Below are positions 53,829-64,000 of a DNA stretch of 64,000 nucleotides, one piece after another (within the stretch, counting starts at the first letter, position 1; each line of letters starts with the position of its first letter). Source of the DNA: Capitulum mitella (lineage: Eukaryota; Arthropoda; Thecostraca; Pollicipedomorpha; Pollicipedidae); assembly GCA_030062745.1 (NCBI GenBank), contig CP099842.1, forward strand, positions 19,873,822-19,937,821, in the 5' to 3' direction. Made by a program: the position numbers and the translations under genes. The notes under the pieces are model-generated. The model did no database searches. It was not told the origin of the DNA and saw nothing but the letters and a program-made list of their open reading frames with translations.

Positions 53829-55292
53829 CCCCGGACGACAGGCGGCGACGTCGGTCGTGCGTATACTCAGCTTTGGCGGCGTTACGGACCGCCGCCGCGC
53901 GCCATCTCGTGATACGGACGTGTCTAGTCAGCCGACTGGTGATGCGTGAACTCAGCCACCACCTCGCCGGCCGCCGGCGTCCGAGTGCGTTTTAGGATTC
54001 GTGCGCCGGCGGCGGCGGCGGCGGCGGCGGGGTGAACGATCGTCACTCCGGACCGGCCCGGAGCCGCCCCGTTTGTTGTGTGTTGGTCTGTGGCAGCGGT
54101 GGGCGGGCCCGCGCTCGTGGAGTGCCGTGTTGTGTTGCTCGGCGGTGTGCTGTCGGCGCGGCTGTGCCAGCGCGTGTCGGCCGGGCGGTCCGCGTGCGGC
54201 GCGTCCAGCCAGAGCTCGGCTCTGACTGCTCAGGAGGCTGGCCGCATGGGCCGGTCAGCTCTCGGCTCCGTCTCGTCTGACAGTGCGCTCCGCCGGGTGT
54301 TCCGGCCGCCGGCCACCCCTCATTGCCTCCATCAGTATTAGTGGCGGGGAGTGGCGGCCGGGTGGGTCCGGGCGGCGCACAAAGCCGGGCGGCCCGGCTC
54401 TCCAGGTGACCCGGCCCTCCCTGATGCCTTGGCGTGACTGTGACTGCGGCGGGAAGCGCTCTGCTCGCACCTTGAAGAGTTGCTTCGTATGCTGTGGGGC
54501 ATTGGAGAGACGTGTTGGTAGTTCGGCATGACCATCATGTGCACGTATTGAACGCATACTCGGAAACGGCGGAGCAGTTCTAAAAATGTAGAATTTTAAC
54601 CTGCTGTACTGACGAAATTTTAAGCTGCCCAACCTTTCAGTTGCCTTTCTTTATCTGCATTACAAAGCCAATACCGGACAGCGGAGTAGGTCTTCCTTTT
54701 GCTGTTCAATGTGACAATCGCGCTGAAAGAGATCCACAAGTTGGTATGTGATTTGTTGGTGGTGAGTGCTAATTTTGGTTCTCGGCGTGCGAAGAAAAAC
54801 CAGGGAGCTCCTTGTCTCACGATTGGCTGGACCAGAAACGTTTGATGTCGGCGACAGTCAGTTTTGACCGTGTTGCTGGACTGCTCTGTTCGCCGCCCAT
54901 TCTCCTGCAGCCGCCCGGCAGGAGCGAGTGACGATCGCGCGGCGCGGCGCCCGGTACCGGCCGGCCGCCGTACCTGACACTGTCGGCCCCCGCTGGCGGC
55001 CGCGGGCCCCGCTCCTCCCCCGGCCAGCGGCGGCCGGGAGGTCTGCCGGCCCGCGGGTCGGCTCCGGGCCTCATTCCTCCTGGTCCGGCCGCCGGCAAGT
55101 GCGCGCGCCGCCGCAGTGTCCCCGGTGGACCAGGCAGCGGTGTCGAGTCGGCCCACCTCTCCGCACGCCTCGCGGACTCCCCCCAGACGAGCGGCGGCCG
55201 ACCGCTCAGTAGGCTGGGCTGGGCGCGGGGCGACCGGCTGGAGGGGCCGTGTTTTGTTACATCGTAATACAAATGCCTTCGAGAGGCTGGCG

Positions 55293-55298
55293 TTTATT
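55293..55298 (-). terminator. candidate poly(A) signal, minus-strand gene
   Basis: TTTATT on the plus strand is AATAAA on the minus strand. I noticed no other AATAAA on that strand between here and the stop codon at 57,053. If used, the 3' UTR would be about 1.75 kb. Confidence 0.45.
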
Positions 55299-55485
55299 GA
55301 AATCTGAAAGGCGCCAAGGCGAGAAACAGGCTGCGGAGTGGGCAACAGCTGCCGATACCACATCGTCCGTCCCGGCGCGCCCGTAGATGCACTGCGAACT
55401 AAAGGTTATGAAAAATACGGACAACCCACCAGCTACACAACTCTGGTCGTTCAAGAAATAACGCAGCCACGATTCACGGAATGCT

Positions 55486-55491
55486 AATAAA
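55486..55491 (+). terminator. candidate poly(A) signal for GlcT (first)
   Basis: First exact AATAAA I find downstream of the GlcT stop codon on the plus strand, about 1.66 kb away. Variant signals closer in may be used instead. Confidence 0.4.
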
Positions 55492-55538
55492 ATATCTCTT
55501 AACAGAAGCCTGTGGCAACGAATTCATGCACTACATAC

Positions 55539-55544
55539 AATAAA
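55539..55544 (+). terminator. candidate poly(A) signal for GlcT (second)
   Basis: A second AATAAA 53 bp after the first, in ACATACAATAAAGAAC, followed within about 30 bases by a GTGGGTCCGG stretch that could be a downstream GU-rich element. Confidence 0.4.
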
Positions 55545-57052
55545 GAACAAGAATAGTAAATAGCGAATAGCAGTGGGTCCGGCGGTTATTATGCCAGTTC
55601 AGCACCGTCTAGGAATGAACGAGCTAATGTTAGTCAATAATATCTACGTGGAAAGTGCAGCCGGCTGCCGACGGTTGCGGCCCATCATCTACCACAAGCT
55701 CATGCGCAGACAAAAGCTGCAGCTGACCCTCGACTACGGACAACACCGAATGAAAAAATACCGTATAAAAATTCGGCGGTACCTGGTCTCGAGACATTAG
55801 CAGCGCGCCGCGGCCGGCTCTGGCTTTGTACAGGTCATCCACAGCCGGCTCGGCGCCCCGTCCCGGCTGGCGCCCGCGCGGCCCGCCTATGGCACGAGCA
55901 GGTGCCGCAGCAGCTCGAATATTGCTTCCGTTATCGTAATCTCGGTTGCGATTCCCCTGTTGATGGCTGGGCGCCGGCGGCGGCCGCGGCGCTGCGCGAG
56001 ATGAGCCGACGCTGAGCTCCCACCTCACCAGCCCGGCTCGGCCGCACAACCGCAGACGTCTCACCGCGCACAGCACTCGACTGTACATGGGTGCTGGCCA
56101 CACTTCACGAGCACCTCAGTGCAGCCGCTCGCTGCGGCGTCCGATCGTTCCGAACGAATCGCAGGTCACATCGCTTCAGTGCGTGGGACGTACCAAACAT
56201 ACATCGGTGGAAACCTCACAGGCTTGTACAAACGCACGCTTGGCCACATTCAGACGGCCACACGCGCACACACACACAAACATCCCATCCACGCTCGGCG
56301 CAAAACGTGAATTGTACTCCGAGTCGAATATACTCCCGACCACAACCCCATGCAATCGGTGGACACCGGCAGGTGGGCCGACTGCGCCCCTAATCCTCTT
56401 CACTGTACATTCCAGTCACGCAAAACAAACAAAATATCTCGTGCACGACGCTCACGTACAAAATAACTCGCAAACGCCAACGCGACTTTCACTCTAAGCG
56501 CGTCAACGTCCTGGTGCCGAAGATACAAAGAGCGGTCTGGCCGGCCCGTCACCCATTCAGCCACACCCACATACTGCGGCGGCCCGGCCCGGCCGTCTCG
56601 CAGCTCCTCACACCGCGCCCGCCGACGGCTGGTTGTCCCACACGGCGGCCGCCGCGGTCCCGGTCCCGCCGCTCCGCTACCCTGGCTCCGGGCCGCCCCC
56701 GGTCGCCGCTGCCGGCCCGCGCGGACCGGCAGGCCCGCGGCGCCGGCGCTGTCCGCGGCTCACAGCTGGGGGTGACGTGCAGTTCGCGGGCGGGCGGCGT
56801 CGCGTCCGGGAGCAGAGGGCGCCACGCGTCGCCCGCCGTCATGCACGCCGGCGGTGGCCCCAGACCCCGCATGTCATCCCCCTCCTAGCCGCGGGCCCGA
56901 GTTCACTGGACTGTCCTCCCCCGGCGGCCGACGTCCGCGGGCCCGCAGCCCCGTCTGCCGCGTCCACGTCCGCCTCCCGCAGCGTCGGCGCCGACGTCAG
57001 CGCCCCGGACGCCGCGCTCCGCCGGCCGCTGTCCGGCGCAGACCGACGCCGG

Positions 57053-57342
57053 CTAGCCGCAGATGCTGCCGAGCAGGACCCAGAAGATGCCGGGCTCCGC
57101 CAGGTGGCGGTCGAGCGGCTCCGGCTCGTCGTCGGACGGGCGGCGACGGCGCCACCAACGGCGGCGGCGCGGCTGCGTCTGGGCCGGCAGCACGGCGAAC
57201 TCGGCGCGCTCGGTCGGCGCCAGCAGCGGCTCCGCCTCGCTCTCGATCCGGTTCAGCGACGACTCGCTCAGCTGTTTGCGCGGCGACGGCGTGCGCCGCA
57301 CGGTGGCATAGTCCGGCGAGTCCGAGGCGCCAGAGGACTCGG
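57053..57342 (-). CDS. unidentified gene, last coding exon
   Basis: Acceptor GACCGGCAG precedes CCGAGTCC; the frame runs 96 codons to TAG (57,055-57,053). It encodes SSGASDSPDYATVRR, SPRKQLSESSLNRIESEAEP, a run PRRRRWWRRRRPSDDEPEPL and a short hydrophobic end GIFWVLLGSICG. That end is too short to be a full membrane helix, so the product may be soluble, or a longer C-terminus may come from alternative splicing. Confidence 0.75.
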
Positions 57343-60300
57343 CTGCCGGTCACAAGCGGGGTCAGACGGCCACGGGGCATGGACGTGCCAGGTCACAGCG
57401 GTCACATGTGGCACAAAGGGGGCCGCAGGAAGGGGGCACCACTGGCGCAAAAACAGTGTATTGAATGTGGTGATCTTTAGTCTGATCAATGCAATGAGAA
57501 TGCCCGTGCGGATCAAAACCACTAGTAAAACACCTTTATATAAGTTGCTTCTTTGTTCTAGCACAAAATTATCTATTAACCACGGCAGCTTTTCCCAACA
57601 ATTTACAAAAATGGATCACCTCCGTATGCGAGCGGCATACACACACACACCCACACACACACACACACAAGATAACGTCCACACTCAGCTGGGGCATGGG
57701 CAGCTGAGGGCGGCGCCACCATCACGACACAAAAACCTCAAACAGTTTCCGATGCCCGCCACTGGCACACAGCCAGCCAGGCCGCCGGAACACCAGCAGC
57801 GTCGCTCACCGTCGGCGAAGCGCAGGCTGTCGATGCTGCACGAGAGCGGATGGAACTCGGCGTCGCCATCGGCCGGCAGCTCGGGGCACTCGTTCTCGTC
57901 CTCGTCCTGGCCGCCGCGCGGCTCGTCCGGCTGCTCATCGGCGGAGAGCAGCACCTCGGCGTGCACCAGCTGGCGCGTCAGCACCGGGTCGGCCGGCGCC
58001 ACGCTCGAGGCCACGCTGACGGTGCGCGCCACCGGCGGCGCCGGCTCCGGCAGGAAGTCGCGCCGGTACGACTCGGCGAAGTCGAGGATCTGCTCGCAGC
58101 GGCGGCGCGCCCGCTGTCGGATCTCCTCCGGCTCGTGCTCGTCTGCGGGCGGCGCACCACCGGTCACACCAGCCGTGCACGGGCACGACCATGGAGCATG
58201 CAGGGCCAGGGCTTTACTGAGGTAAGCCTCTTCCATGCAACACCACTGTTCTATGTTAGGGTTGATAGCGCTGTGAGTGTATGTTAGGATGGCTGTTACT
58301 AACGTTGATAGGACCGACGCCCTAGCCGCCGTATAAGATGCTACACCAAAAGGTCCGATCCCAGGTCAAATCGGACAGATCCAGATGCGCGTGACCGCTA
58401 GGCGGGGCGTCGCTCCGGCCAGACCGGGCCGGCGGCACGACAGCAGAGCTTCACGATTCTGGCACGTGACCACTGCGTCGGGCACGCCTGAGGAGCATGC
58501 TATTCTGTGTTTGCATCCCTGGAACCGCTATCATACAATCGGCAGGAAACGACAGCCCTCTGTCACGACTCCTGCCCAGTGAGGTGGAACAGCCCGGACC
58601 AACTCCATCCGCCACGGTCTGGGAGACGCCCGTAAGGCGGTCGGGACAGAGACCTGCAGAGCGTCGCCTGGAGACAACGTCGGCCGATACCGCGCCAGAT
58701 TACGCCGCGGGGCGGTAAATTTCCGCCCGGGCCGGCGGCGGCGGCGGCCGGCCGACCCTGGCTGGGATCAGGCGATACCGGGCGTGAACGGCACAATCTG
58801 GAGTGGCGGGCCCGGCAGGCATCACGACGCGGTCTCGTGCCGTCCGCCTGGCCCGCGAGCCCGGCCGCGGGGCTGGGGCAGCGGAGCCCGGGCAGGGACG
58901 GCTGGGGGGGGGGGCAGCCCAGGACTGTATATCCCGCACGGTCGGCCGGTGACCGACGAGATGCTCTGGGGCACTGTGGATATCAGGTGTCGGTGGCCGT
59001 GGCCACGACTACTGCCTCTTGGCGTCAGCGGTTGGGATGTCCTTCACGGAGGGCTGCAGGGCTGCATCTGCATCAATAAACCGGCATTCTCCGGAGACAG
59101 GCGAACACCCGTAATCATGGATAGCCGGGCCGCACCACGCCATTCACGGATTACAGCCATCTGCGCTTCGGCCGGTTTTTTCAACGCCCACTCCTAAATG
59201 CAGTGGGGCGGTCTGCACATGCAACAAAACACCACACCCGGCAGGACGGGGCCTGAGCCGCCGGCCAGCCGGGCGTCCTTGGACGCGAGCCAACAAAGTC
59301 GCCGATCACGAAAAGTCACGGCGGTCGGCGGCCGCCCCGGCCGTGACCGCGCAGCGCCCACCTCTGATGATCTGCAGCAGCTGCTCCACCTGTTCGGCGC
59401 AGGCGTCCAGGAACTGCCGGCGGGACTGCTGCTGGTGCTTGCGCGGCTCGTAGATGGTGGCGTATTCGGACTCCTCTGAGGGCGGGAGGGGAGCGTCAGG
59501 GAAGCCATGGAAACGGACCCTCACGGCCGGGACAGTAAACAGCGATGACATGGCCAACGTCGTCACATACTGGTGACCGTCACCGGCGTCAAATGAAGGC
59601 GGATGCACCACGTTTGGGGACGGACATGCAAGCGGACGTCGCTAAAATGAATATGTCGTCGTCATGCCAATGAAGTGGAAATATCATTATCACTGAGACG
59701 AATCACAATGTCATCGATGTGGCTGCAAATGGTACGTAATATAATCCAGAGCTAACAGCTAAAAGGTACTGAGTCAACTGACCGCGTACATTTGTGTAGA
59801 AATGGCAAACAGCTTATCGCGATTACGCCAACAGACAAACGACACATCCACTTACGAGCCACGAAGTGCACAAACACGGCTCGCACGCGAGCGCCCCTCA
59901 CACGCCGTACAGAAACGATTCTGAACTGTTTGTTCGCGCATGCGCGCACGCCTTACTCCGGGGCCCCACACGGAGCCGTCGCTCCGATTCGAGGGGTGAC
60001 CTCCACACCGTGACACCGCCGTCTTAGAGCGGGAGAGACGGCCAGACCGCGCTCCTGTCCGACCAGAAGCAGCCACTGGACGGACGGACGGCGCCGCCGC
60101 CCACTCCCACGTCCCTTGCACGCAGCATGCACAACGTGCGTGGCCAGCAGGCGACCAACTGCGTCACCGGCGGCACGGGCCGATCCGCAAGACGGCGGCG
60201 AAATAAATCCGAATCACCGCCAAGGCTGAATCGCCTAGCGCAACGAGTCGTCCGATGCGCTCAACAAGACGCCGGACAGCCTCTCTGCAGGGCGATCACC

Positions 60301-63300
60301 CGACCGGCCGAGCACGTGTCGGCACGACACCGCGCGACCGGCCGCGGCGCCCGGGGCTGGCTCGGACGGCGGCCGTCTGGGTTACTAACAGCGCGCGCCG
60401 ATGAGGTCCCGACGGATCGTCCGGAATGTAGTTGGGGATCCGATCGATCGCCACCTTGTACGATAATGGGAGCCACGGCGATCAATCTTTACGTAATTAT
60501 CTGTTTAATTTACAAAATGAGACGTAGCACGAACCCGGGCCCTCCTATATGTTACCCGTAAGAGTGTACGAAACTGGTGTCTTTAACGACCATGACGACA
60601 TATAAAAGGAATCCGTGAGCCAGAAACGGGTCTCCGCGTCGGGAAGCAATACCAGGCAGGAAACTCGGGACGCATTTCTGCGTTCGTCACGTATCTCCGC
60701 CGCAGTGCGGTCCTGCTCGCGTCCCTGCGTCTCCCCAGGCCGCGTCACCGTCACAGGCGCCTCCAAGCGACCCGTCACAGTCGGTCAACGTCACCGTCGC
60801 CGTTACGCGGCTCTGGGAACGGTGCCGGAGGTCGGTCGGCGCCCGGCGTCCCCCGGGCTATTGTTAGCGGCCTCGGCTGCTACTTCCTGAGCACAGGACG
60901 GAGGTAGCCGGTCCCCGCCGGGGGAAGCCCTCGCCAGTCTCGGCCGCCGCCGCGGCCGATACGCCTGAACCGCGGTCATGGACTAGGCGTCGCCTCCCCT
61001 TGGAGTCCCGAAAGGGTGCGCCACTCGTCACGACTGCACGGGAAAGTCCGGCGCTCCGACCACAGCCGACAGCGGCTGCAAGCCGAGACCGGCCATCCCC
61101 AGGCAGGACGTATGAGCTACGACGCCAGAGGAAAATGGGTTCCCGTTAAATATACCACCGTCCAGGGGAGTTCCCGGCCGTCATAAGGCGCCCCAGTGAG
61201 GTCACGTGTCATAGAAATCCCCCCCCCCCGGCGAGGTGCGCGACACAGCGCCAGGCGCGGGGTTACCAGTCAGTCGACGTCACCACCTAAGTGGTTAATG
61301 GGCCTGCAACCGCAGCACACAATTCCGCCTATTGTCACTGCTAGCTAGCGGGGACCACAGCTGCCGTCAAACAGAGGCGCCTTGAAGGGAAAACGTAGTC
61401 AGAGAAAAGGAGCCACCCTTTCGCGCCACCTGGTTCACCCGACGGCGACTGACGCAACGGGTCCGCTCCGTTTTGCGTCATCCCGAGCGCTTCCAGTCTC
61501 TGGCCGGGCTATCGGCGCTGGGGCCCGCTATCGGCGGCGGCCGGTCTGTCATCGCCGTGCATCATTAGCGTGACGGCCACGATATGGGGGCCCTAACCCG
61601 CCGCCGGCCGCGGCCGACTTCTTCGGAACGTCAGCCGAGGCGGGGCAGTCGGGCCGCGCGCCGGGCCAGCCGACCGGACTCCGCCGCCTGTACACAGGTG
61701 GCCGAGTCAGCTCAGTCGGACGGGCGCGGCCTATCTCGGGGTGACCGGGGACAGCGACGAGGCGCAGTTGCCGGCGACCTTGTTGTGCGCCGAGATCGTC
61801 GCAGTGTGGGGTGACGTTCGCGGCGCGCCGCGGGCGGTCCCGGCGGCCCGCGGCGACCGGGAGATATGACGACGGAGTTGGCGGCCGCTTGAGATGCCGG
61901 TTTTTGTGCGGTGCGTGATCGCCGAAGGTTACTGACGTCGTACCTTCTGACGCCTGTCAGGGACGGGCCGCCGGTGGAAACAGCGATAACAGAACCGGGG
62001 ACGTCCTGGATGGGCAGGTCGGTCATGTGCACCCCGATCAAGGGAGCGCCGGGTTGCGCCGAAAAACACAGTGCATCAAGCCCTACTGCGCAGTCCCCAC
62101 GGCCTCCGCACTAAGGCCGGCACGACCTCCGAGCCTCAGTCGCGGCACGGCGGTCACGACCCCCGCCGTCACCAGGGACTGGACGAACTCGCGCCAAACA
62201 GGGTCACTCCAGCAGCGATCGTACCACTCCTGACACGATCACGACGCATATGGCAGGGCAGTGGCGCGCCGGCGGGCCACCCGGCAGATGCGGCCCTGCA
62301 GCAGTCTCCGTCGGCTTACTCCCGGCCGGGTAAGCCCGAGTTTATGTCTTACCTGGAGGCCGGCTGGCGGCGGTTTGCGCCCCGGCTACCCGTCAGCCGG
62401 AATTTACGGCGACTGCCAGGAGCGGGCGACCCTACTCTCCATCTCGGCCGCAGCTCAACTCGCCAGCTCGCATCACGGCTGGCGGCGCTAGCCGTGCACA
62501 CGTGCGGTTCGCGGGGAATGCAGGAAGCTGCGTTCGACGGCTTATATCCAGACAACTTCATGCGGGTTCGCACGACCGAGAGAGATCGACGCCCAATTTA
62601 TTTGCCTGGTCGCTGGGGCTGTGCCGCGTTTATCGGCTGTTTTTGCACACTTAAATGCTTGAGCTGCACCGACGCCCAGCTCGTAAATTGAGGACGACTG
62701 CTGGCATCACGTGTAATGTGGTCGTACGTTATCCAGTTAATGGACGATTCGGAAGGCTCGACTTCCCTGCTCCGTCCGAACAGGTTCAGAAATGGCCGCA
62801 GCCGCCGGCGCTAGAAGTGAGTGAAACCATTCTGGCTGGCTAATTCAGTGTTTGCACGGCACGTCCGGAATGACGCATGACATCCCGTGAGCTCGCTCCG
62901 CGTGCACACATCCGCGACGGCCTCGGGACACATTCAAACACCGCCCGTTTTGCACACGGCTCCTTCCGGCGCTGCAGTCCGCATGCTAACACATCCTCCG
63001 GAGGGGTCAGCTTGCGCCGACGACAAACACCGCGCCGTCTGCACCGCCGGCGCCGACCGCGCCGTGCCCACCTGCGCCGGAGTCGGTCGACAGGTTGTGA
63101 CCGGTGCTGGCCGGGTCGTCGACGGTCTCGACGCCGCTGTCGGACGAGGCCGACGTCTCGGCGGCGTCGCCGTCCGTGGCGCCCAGGCTGCCGCCGTCCG
63201 AGCTCGGCGAGCGGCTGCGCGACAGGAACTTCTTCAGAGTTTCCGAGCGCGGACGCGTACGCGTCCATCTTCGAGAGCACGCAGTCGCGAACCACCTGGC

Positions 63301-63306
63301 TCTTCT
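57053..63306 (-). CDS. 3' part of an unidentified multi-exon gene
   Basis: Four exons read leftward: 63,306-63,072; 59,475-59,362; 58,142-57,810; 57,342-57,053. Junctions are GT-AG, and the three introns between them are phase 1, splitting Glu, Asp and Ala codons. GC-ending codons dominate, as in GlcT. The roughly 315 visible residues are mostly hydrophilic: a Ser/Asp-rich stretch (SASSDSGVETVDD), a helical part with EYATIYE and QFLDACAEQVEQLLQII, a second helical part (IRQRARRRCEQILDFAESYR), an acidic part, then DYATV, SPSPRK-like serine sites, ESEAEPLL and RRRRWWRRRR near the end. YATI/YATV fit YxxPhi or phosphotyrosine motifs, and EAEPLL an acidic dileucine, so a trafficking or scaffold role is possible but inferred. 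I do not recognise the family. The 5' part lies beyond the window, and the first visible exon has a frame problem. Confidence 0.7.
57343..57809 (-). other. intron of the unidentified gene
   Basis: 467-bp phase 1 intron, GTGAGC to GACCGGCAG on the minus strand, containing a (CA)n microsatellite and an AT-rich patch at 57,470-57,640. Confidence 0.75.
57639..57669. repeat. (CA)n microsatellite
   Basis: About 15 CA dinucleotides with one CC interruption at 57,650-57,652. Confidence 0.95.
57810..58142 (-). CDS. unidentified gene, penultimate coding exon
   Basis: Exactly 111 codons, flanked by acceptor GCGCCCGCAG and donor GTGAGC, phase 1 on both sides, so it could be skipped without a frame change. 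It encodes EHEPEEIRQRARRRCEQILD and FAESYRRDFLPEP, then ARTVSVASSVAPADPVLTRQ, an acidic run (GGQDEDENECPELPADGDAE) and FHPLSCSIDSLRFAD. The first part looks helical; the rest looks disordered. Confidence 0.78.
58143..59361 (-). other. intron of the unidentified gene
   Basis: Phase 1 intron of about 1.2 kb, GTGGGC to GCGCCCGCAG. It has a GC-rich part at about 58,720-58,920 with a G run. No further exon is supported. Confidence 0.7.
59362..59475 (-). CDS. unidentified gene, internal exon
   Basis: Exactly 38 codons, acceptor CCCGCCCTCAG and donor GTGGGC, phase 1 on both sides, so also skippable in frame. It encodes ESEYATIYEPRKHQQQSRRQ and FLDACAEQVEQLLQIIR: a tyrosine motif followed by a probable amphipathic helix. 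Confidence 0.75.
59476..63071 (-). other. intron of the unidentified gene
   Basis: About 3.6 kb, GTGGGC to CCCGCCCTCAG, phase 1. I found no exon in it that would keep the phase. It holds a C run at 61,220-61,229, AT-rich sequence around 59,640-59,860 and GC-rich parts around 60,270-60,400 and 61,570-61,870. Confidence 0.6.
63072..63306 (-). CDS. unidentified gene, most upstream visible exon, with frame switch
   Basis: Acceptor CTCGTCCGCAG and donor GTGGGC bound a 235-nt exon. The upstream part reads well only in the phase 1 frame (KSQVVRDCVLSKMDAYAS, GC-ending codons). The downstream part reads well only one base later (SETLKKFLSRSRSPSSDGGS, then SASSDSGVETVDD and STDSGA) and joins the next exon in phase 1. 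The change falls at about 63,240-63,265. Since 235 is 3 x 78 + 1, one extra base would explain it. Either this is an assembly error or real frameshift, or the upstream intron is phase 0 and the protein starts here with an unconvincing Arg/Trp-rich stretch. Confidence 0.6.
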
Positions 63307-64000
63307 CTGCGGACGAGAGCGAACACGCTTGGTCAGTCCGGCGCACCAACGGACAATGCACGGGGTGGTGAGCAAACACGAGCGGCAAACCCAGTAAAGT
63401 TGCACATTCTGAGCACGCAATGCCAAAACCCTGCCGATTCGTAGAGACTGCTCCATTTAGAATTCCGGCACACACTGCATACGCTGTACAAGCGCAACCC
63501 TTCGACTTAACGCGAAGCATCAATTTTCACCGACATCTACGACGGGACGCACTCTCACGTTCTTTATCGGTGCCGTGCGCTCAGCAGATGGTATCGCACG
63601 CGAAGACCCGGCCCGACGCCAGCCGCGACAATTAATTCAGCGGGGAGACCACCCAGGCGGTGCTGCCCTCTGCCGGCGCTGACGGACGACCGCGCGGACC
63701 GCGGCCACCCACCGCCGCGGCGCCAGCTCCAGCCGCGCCCGGCCGGCCCGCTGCGGATTAACCGAAGGACGCATTCGGGCCACGACCGGGGCGGGCGCGC
63801 GCCGGGCGGCCGACGCTGATGAATGAAGGCATTCACGGCGCGACGGCGGCCGGCGGGCGGCGCCGACAGCCGGAAAACGACCTCTTCCGGGTTCGCCGGC
63901 GGCGCTCGACCACAAGAGAAACGCGACGCGCCGGCTAAATCTGTAATTACGCCTGCCTTCACAGCCGCGTCTCGCGCCCGAGGCCCATCTCCATCTGAAT
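63307..64000. other. window edge, intron or flank of the unidentified gene
   Basis: Upstream side of the first visible exon. No exon with a compatible phase 1 donor was found. 63,640-63,920 is GC-rich with open frames that do not look like protein. The upstream exons probably lie beyond 64,000. Confidence 0.5.

Larger units (their letters stand above)
53829..57052. other. convergent 3' flanks (GlcT 3' UTR; 3' UTR of minus-strand gene)
   Basis: No protein-coding exon is supported between the two stop codons. 54,890-55,250 and 56,560-57,050 are GC-rich islands; 55,260-55,800 is AT-richer and holds the candidate poly(A) signals of both genes. The plus-strand frame at 55,573-55,800 and minus-strand frames at 54,620-55,363 and 55,630-56,103 resemble nothing known and are probably UTR sequence. 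Confidence 0.65.

Noticed and set aside
57053-57342. KASH-domain (nesprin/Klarsicht-like) C-terminus for the minus-strand gene
   Set aside because: The hydrophobic end is about 12 residues, with no full membrane helix and no PPPx terminus. An alternative KASH exon was looked for downstream on the minus strand and not seen.
56633-58225. The longest open frame in the window, 530 codons on the plus strand
   Set aside because: It runs antisense across two minus-strand exons with good splice sites and natural protein character. In GC-rich coding DNA the opposite strand is often open. The plus-strand product is Arg/Pro/Ala/Ser-rich and resembles nothing.
63962-64000. Possible next upstream exon of the minus-strand gene, reading IQMEMGLGRETRL before GTGAAG
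   Set aside because: It would end in phase 2, and in that phase the following exon hits a stop codon. The stretch is too short to judge at the window edge.

Overview
The window reads as a piece of a GC-rich animal nuclear genome. Genes are split by GT-AG introns, most of the sequence is non-coding, and minisatellites, microsatellites and tRNA-like repeats are common. Long reading frames in the GC-rich parts are chance frames. The one recognisable protein is a metazoan-type ceramide glucosyltransferase. I suspect an arthropod, perhaps a crustacean, but nothing here proves the lineage. There is no sign of prokaryotic operons, CRISPR or plasmid or phage genes.

Layout. 1-25,100: no gene I can support; GC-rich islands alternate with AT-richer stretches, with a 25-bp minisatellite (7.8-8.3 kb), a 20-bp minisatellite (17.3-17.6 kb), a pair of ~200-bp direct repeats (18.7-19.4 kb) and a 15-bp perfect hairpin (16.3 kb). 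25,225-53,828, plus strand: a complete 8-exon ceramide glucosyltransferase gene (GlcT/UGCG, 414 codons) whose splice phases all agree and whose catalytic motifs are all present. Its introns hold most of the repeats, including a (CGG)n tract and minisatellites on both sides of exon 2 and immediately after exon 6. 53,829-57,052: 3' flanks of two converging genes. 57,053-63,306, minus strand: the last four coding exons of a gene I could not identify, with tyrosine-based motifs, an acidic/phospho-serine-rich body, an arginine/tryptophan-rich C-terminal stretch and an apparent frame switch in its most upstream visible exon. The rest of that gene should lie beyond 64,000.

How the genes relate. The two genes are tail to tail, and the candidate poly(A) signals suggest overlapping 3' ends near 55.3-55.6 kb. 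GlcT makes glucosylceramide from UDP-glucose and ceramide on the Golgi membrane; nothing links the unidentified gene to that pathway. I found no new molecular system. The observations most worth checking are the array that repeats the exon 6 5' splice site and leaves an in-frame 58-codon extension open, and the frame switch in the minus-strand gene.
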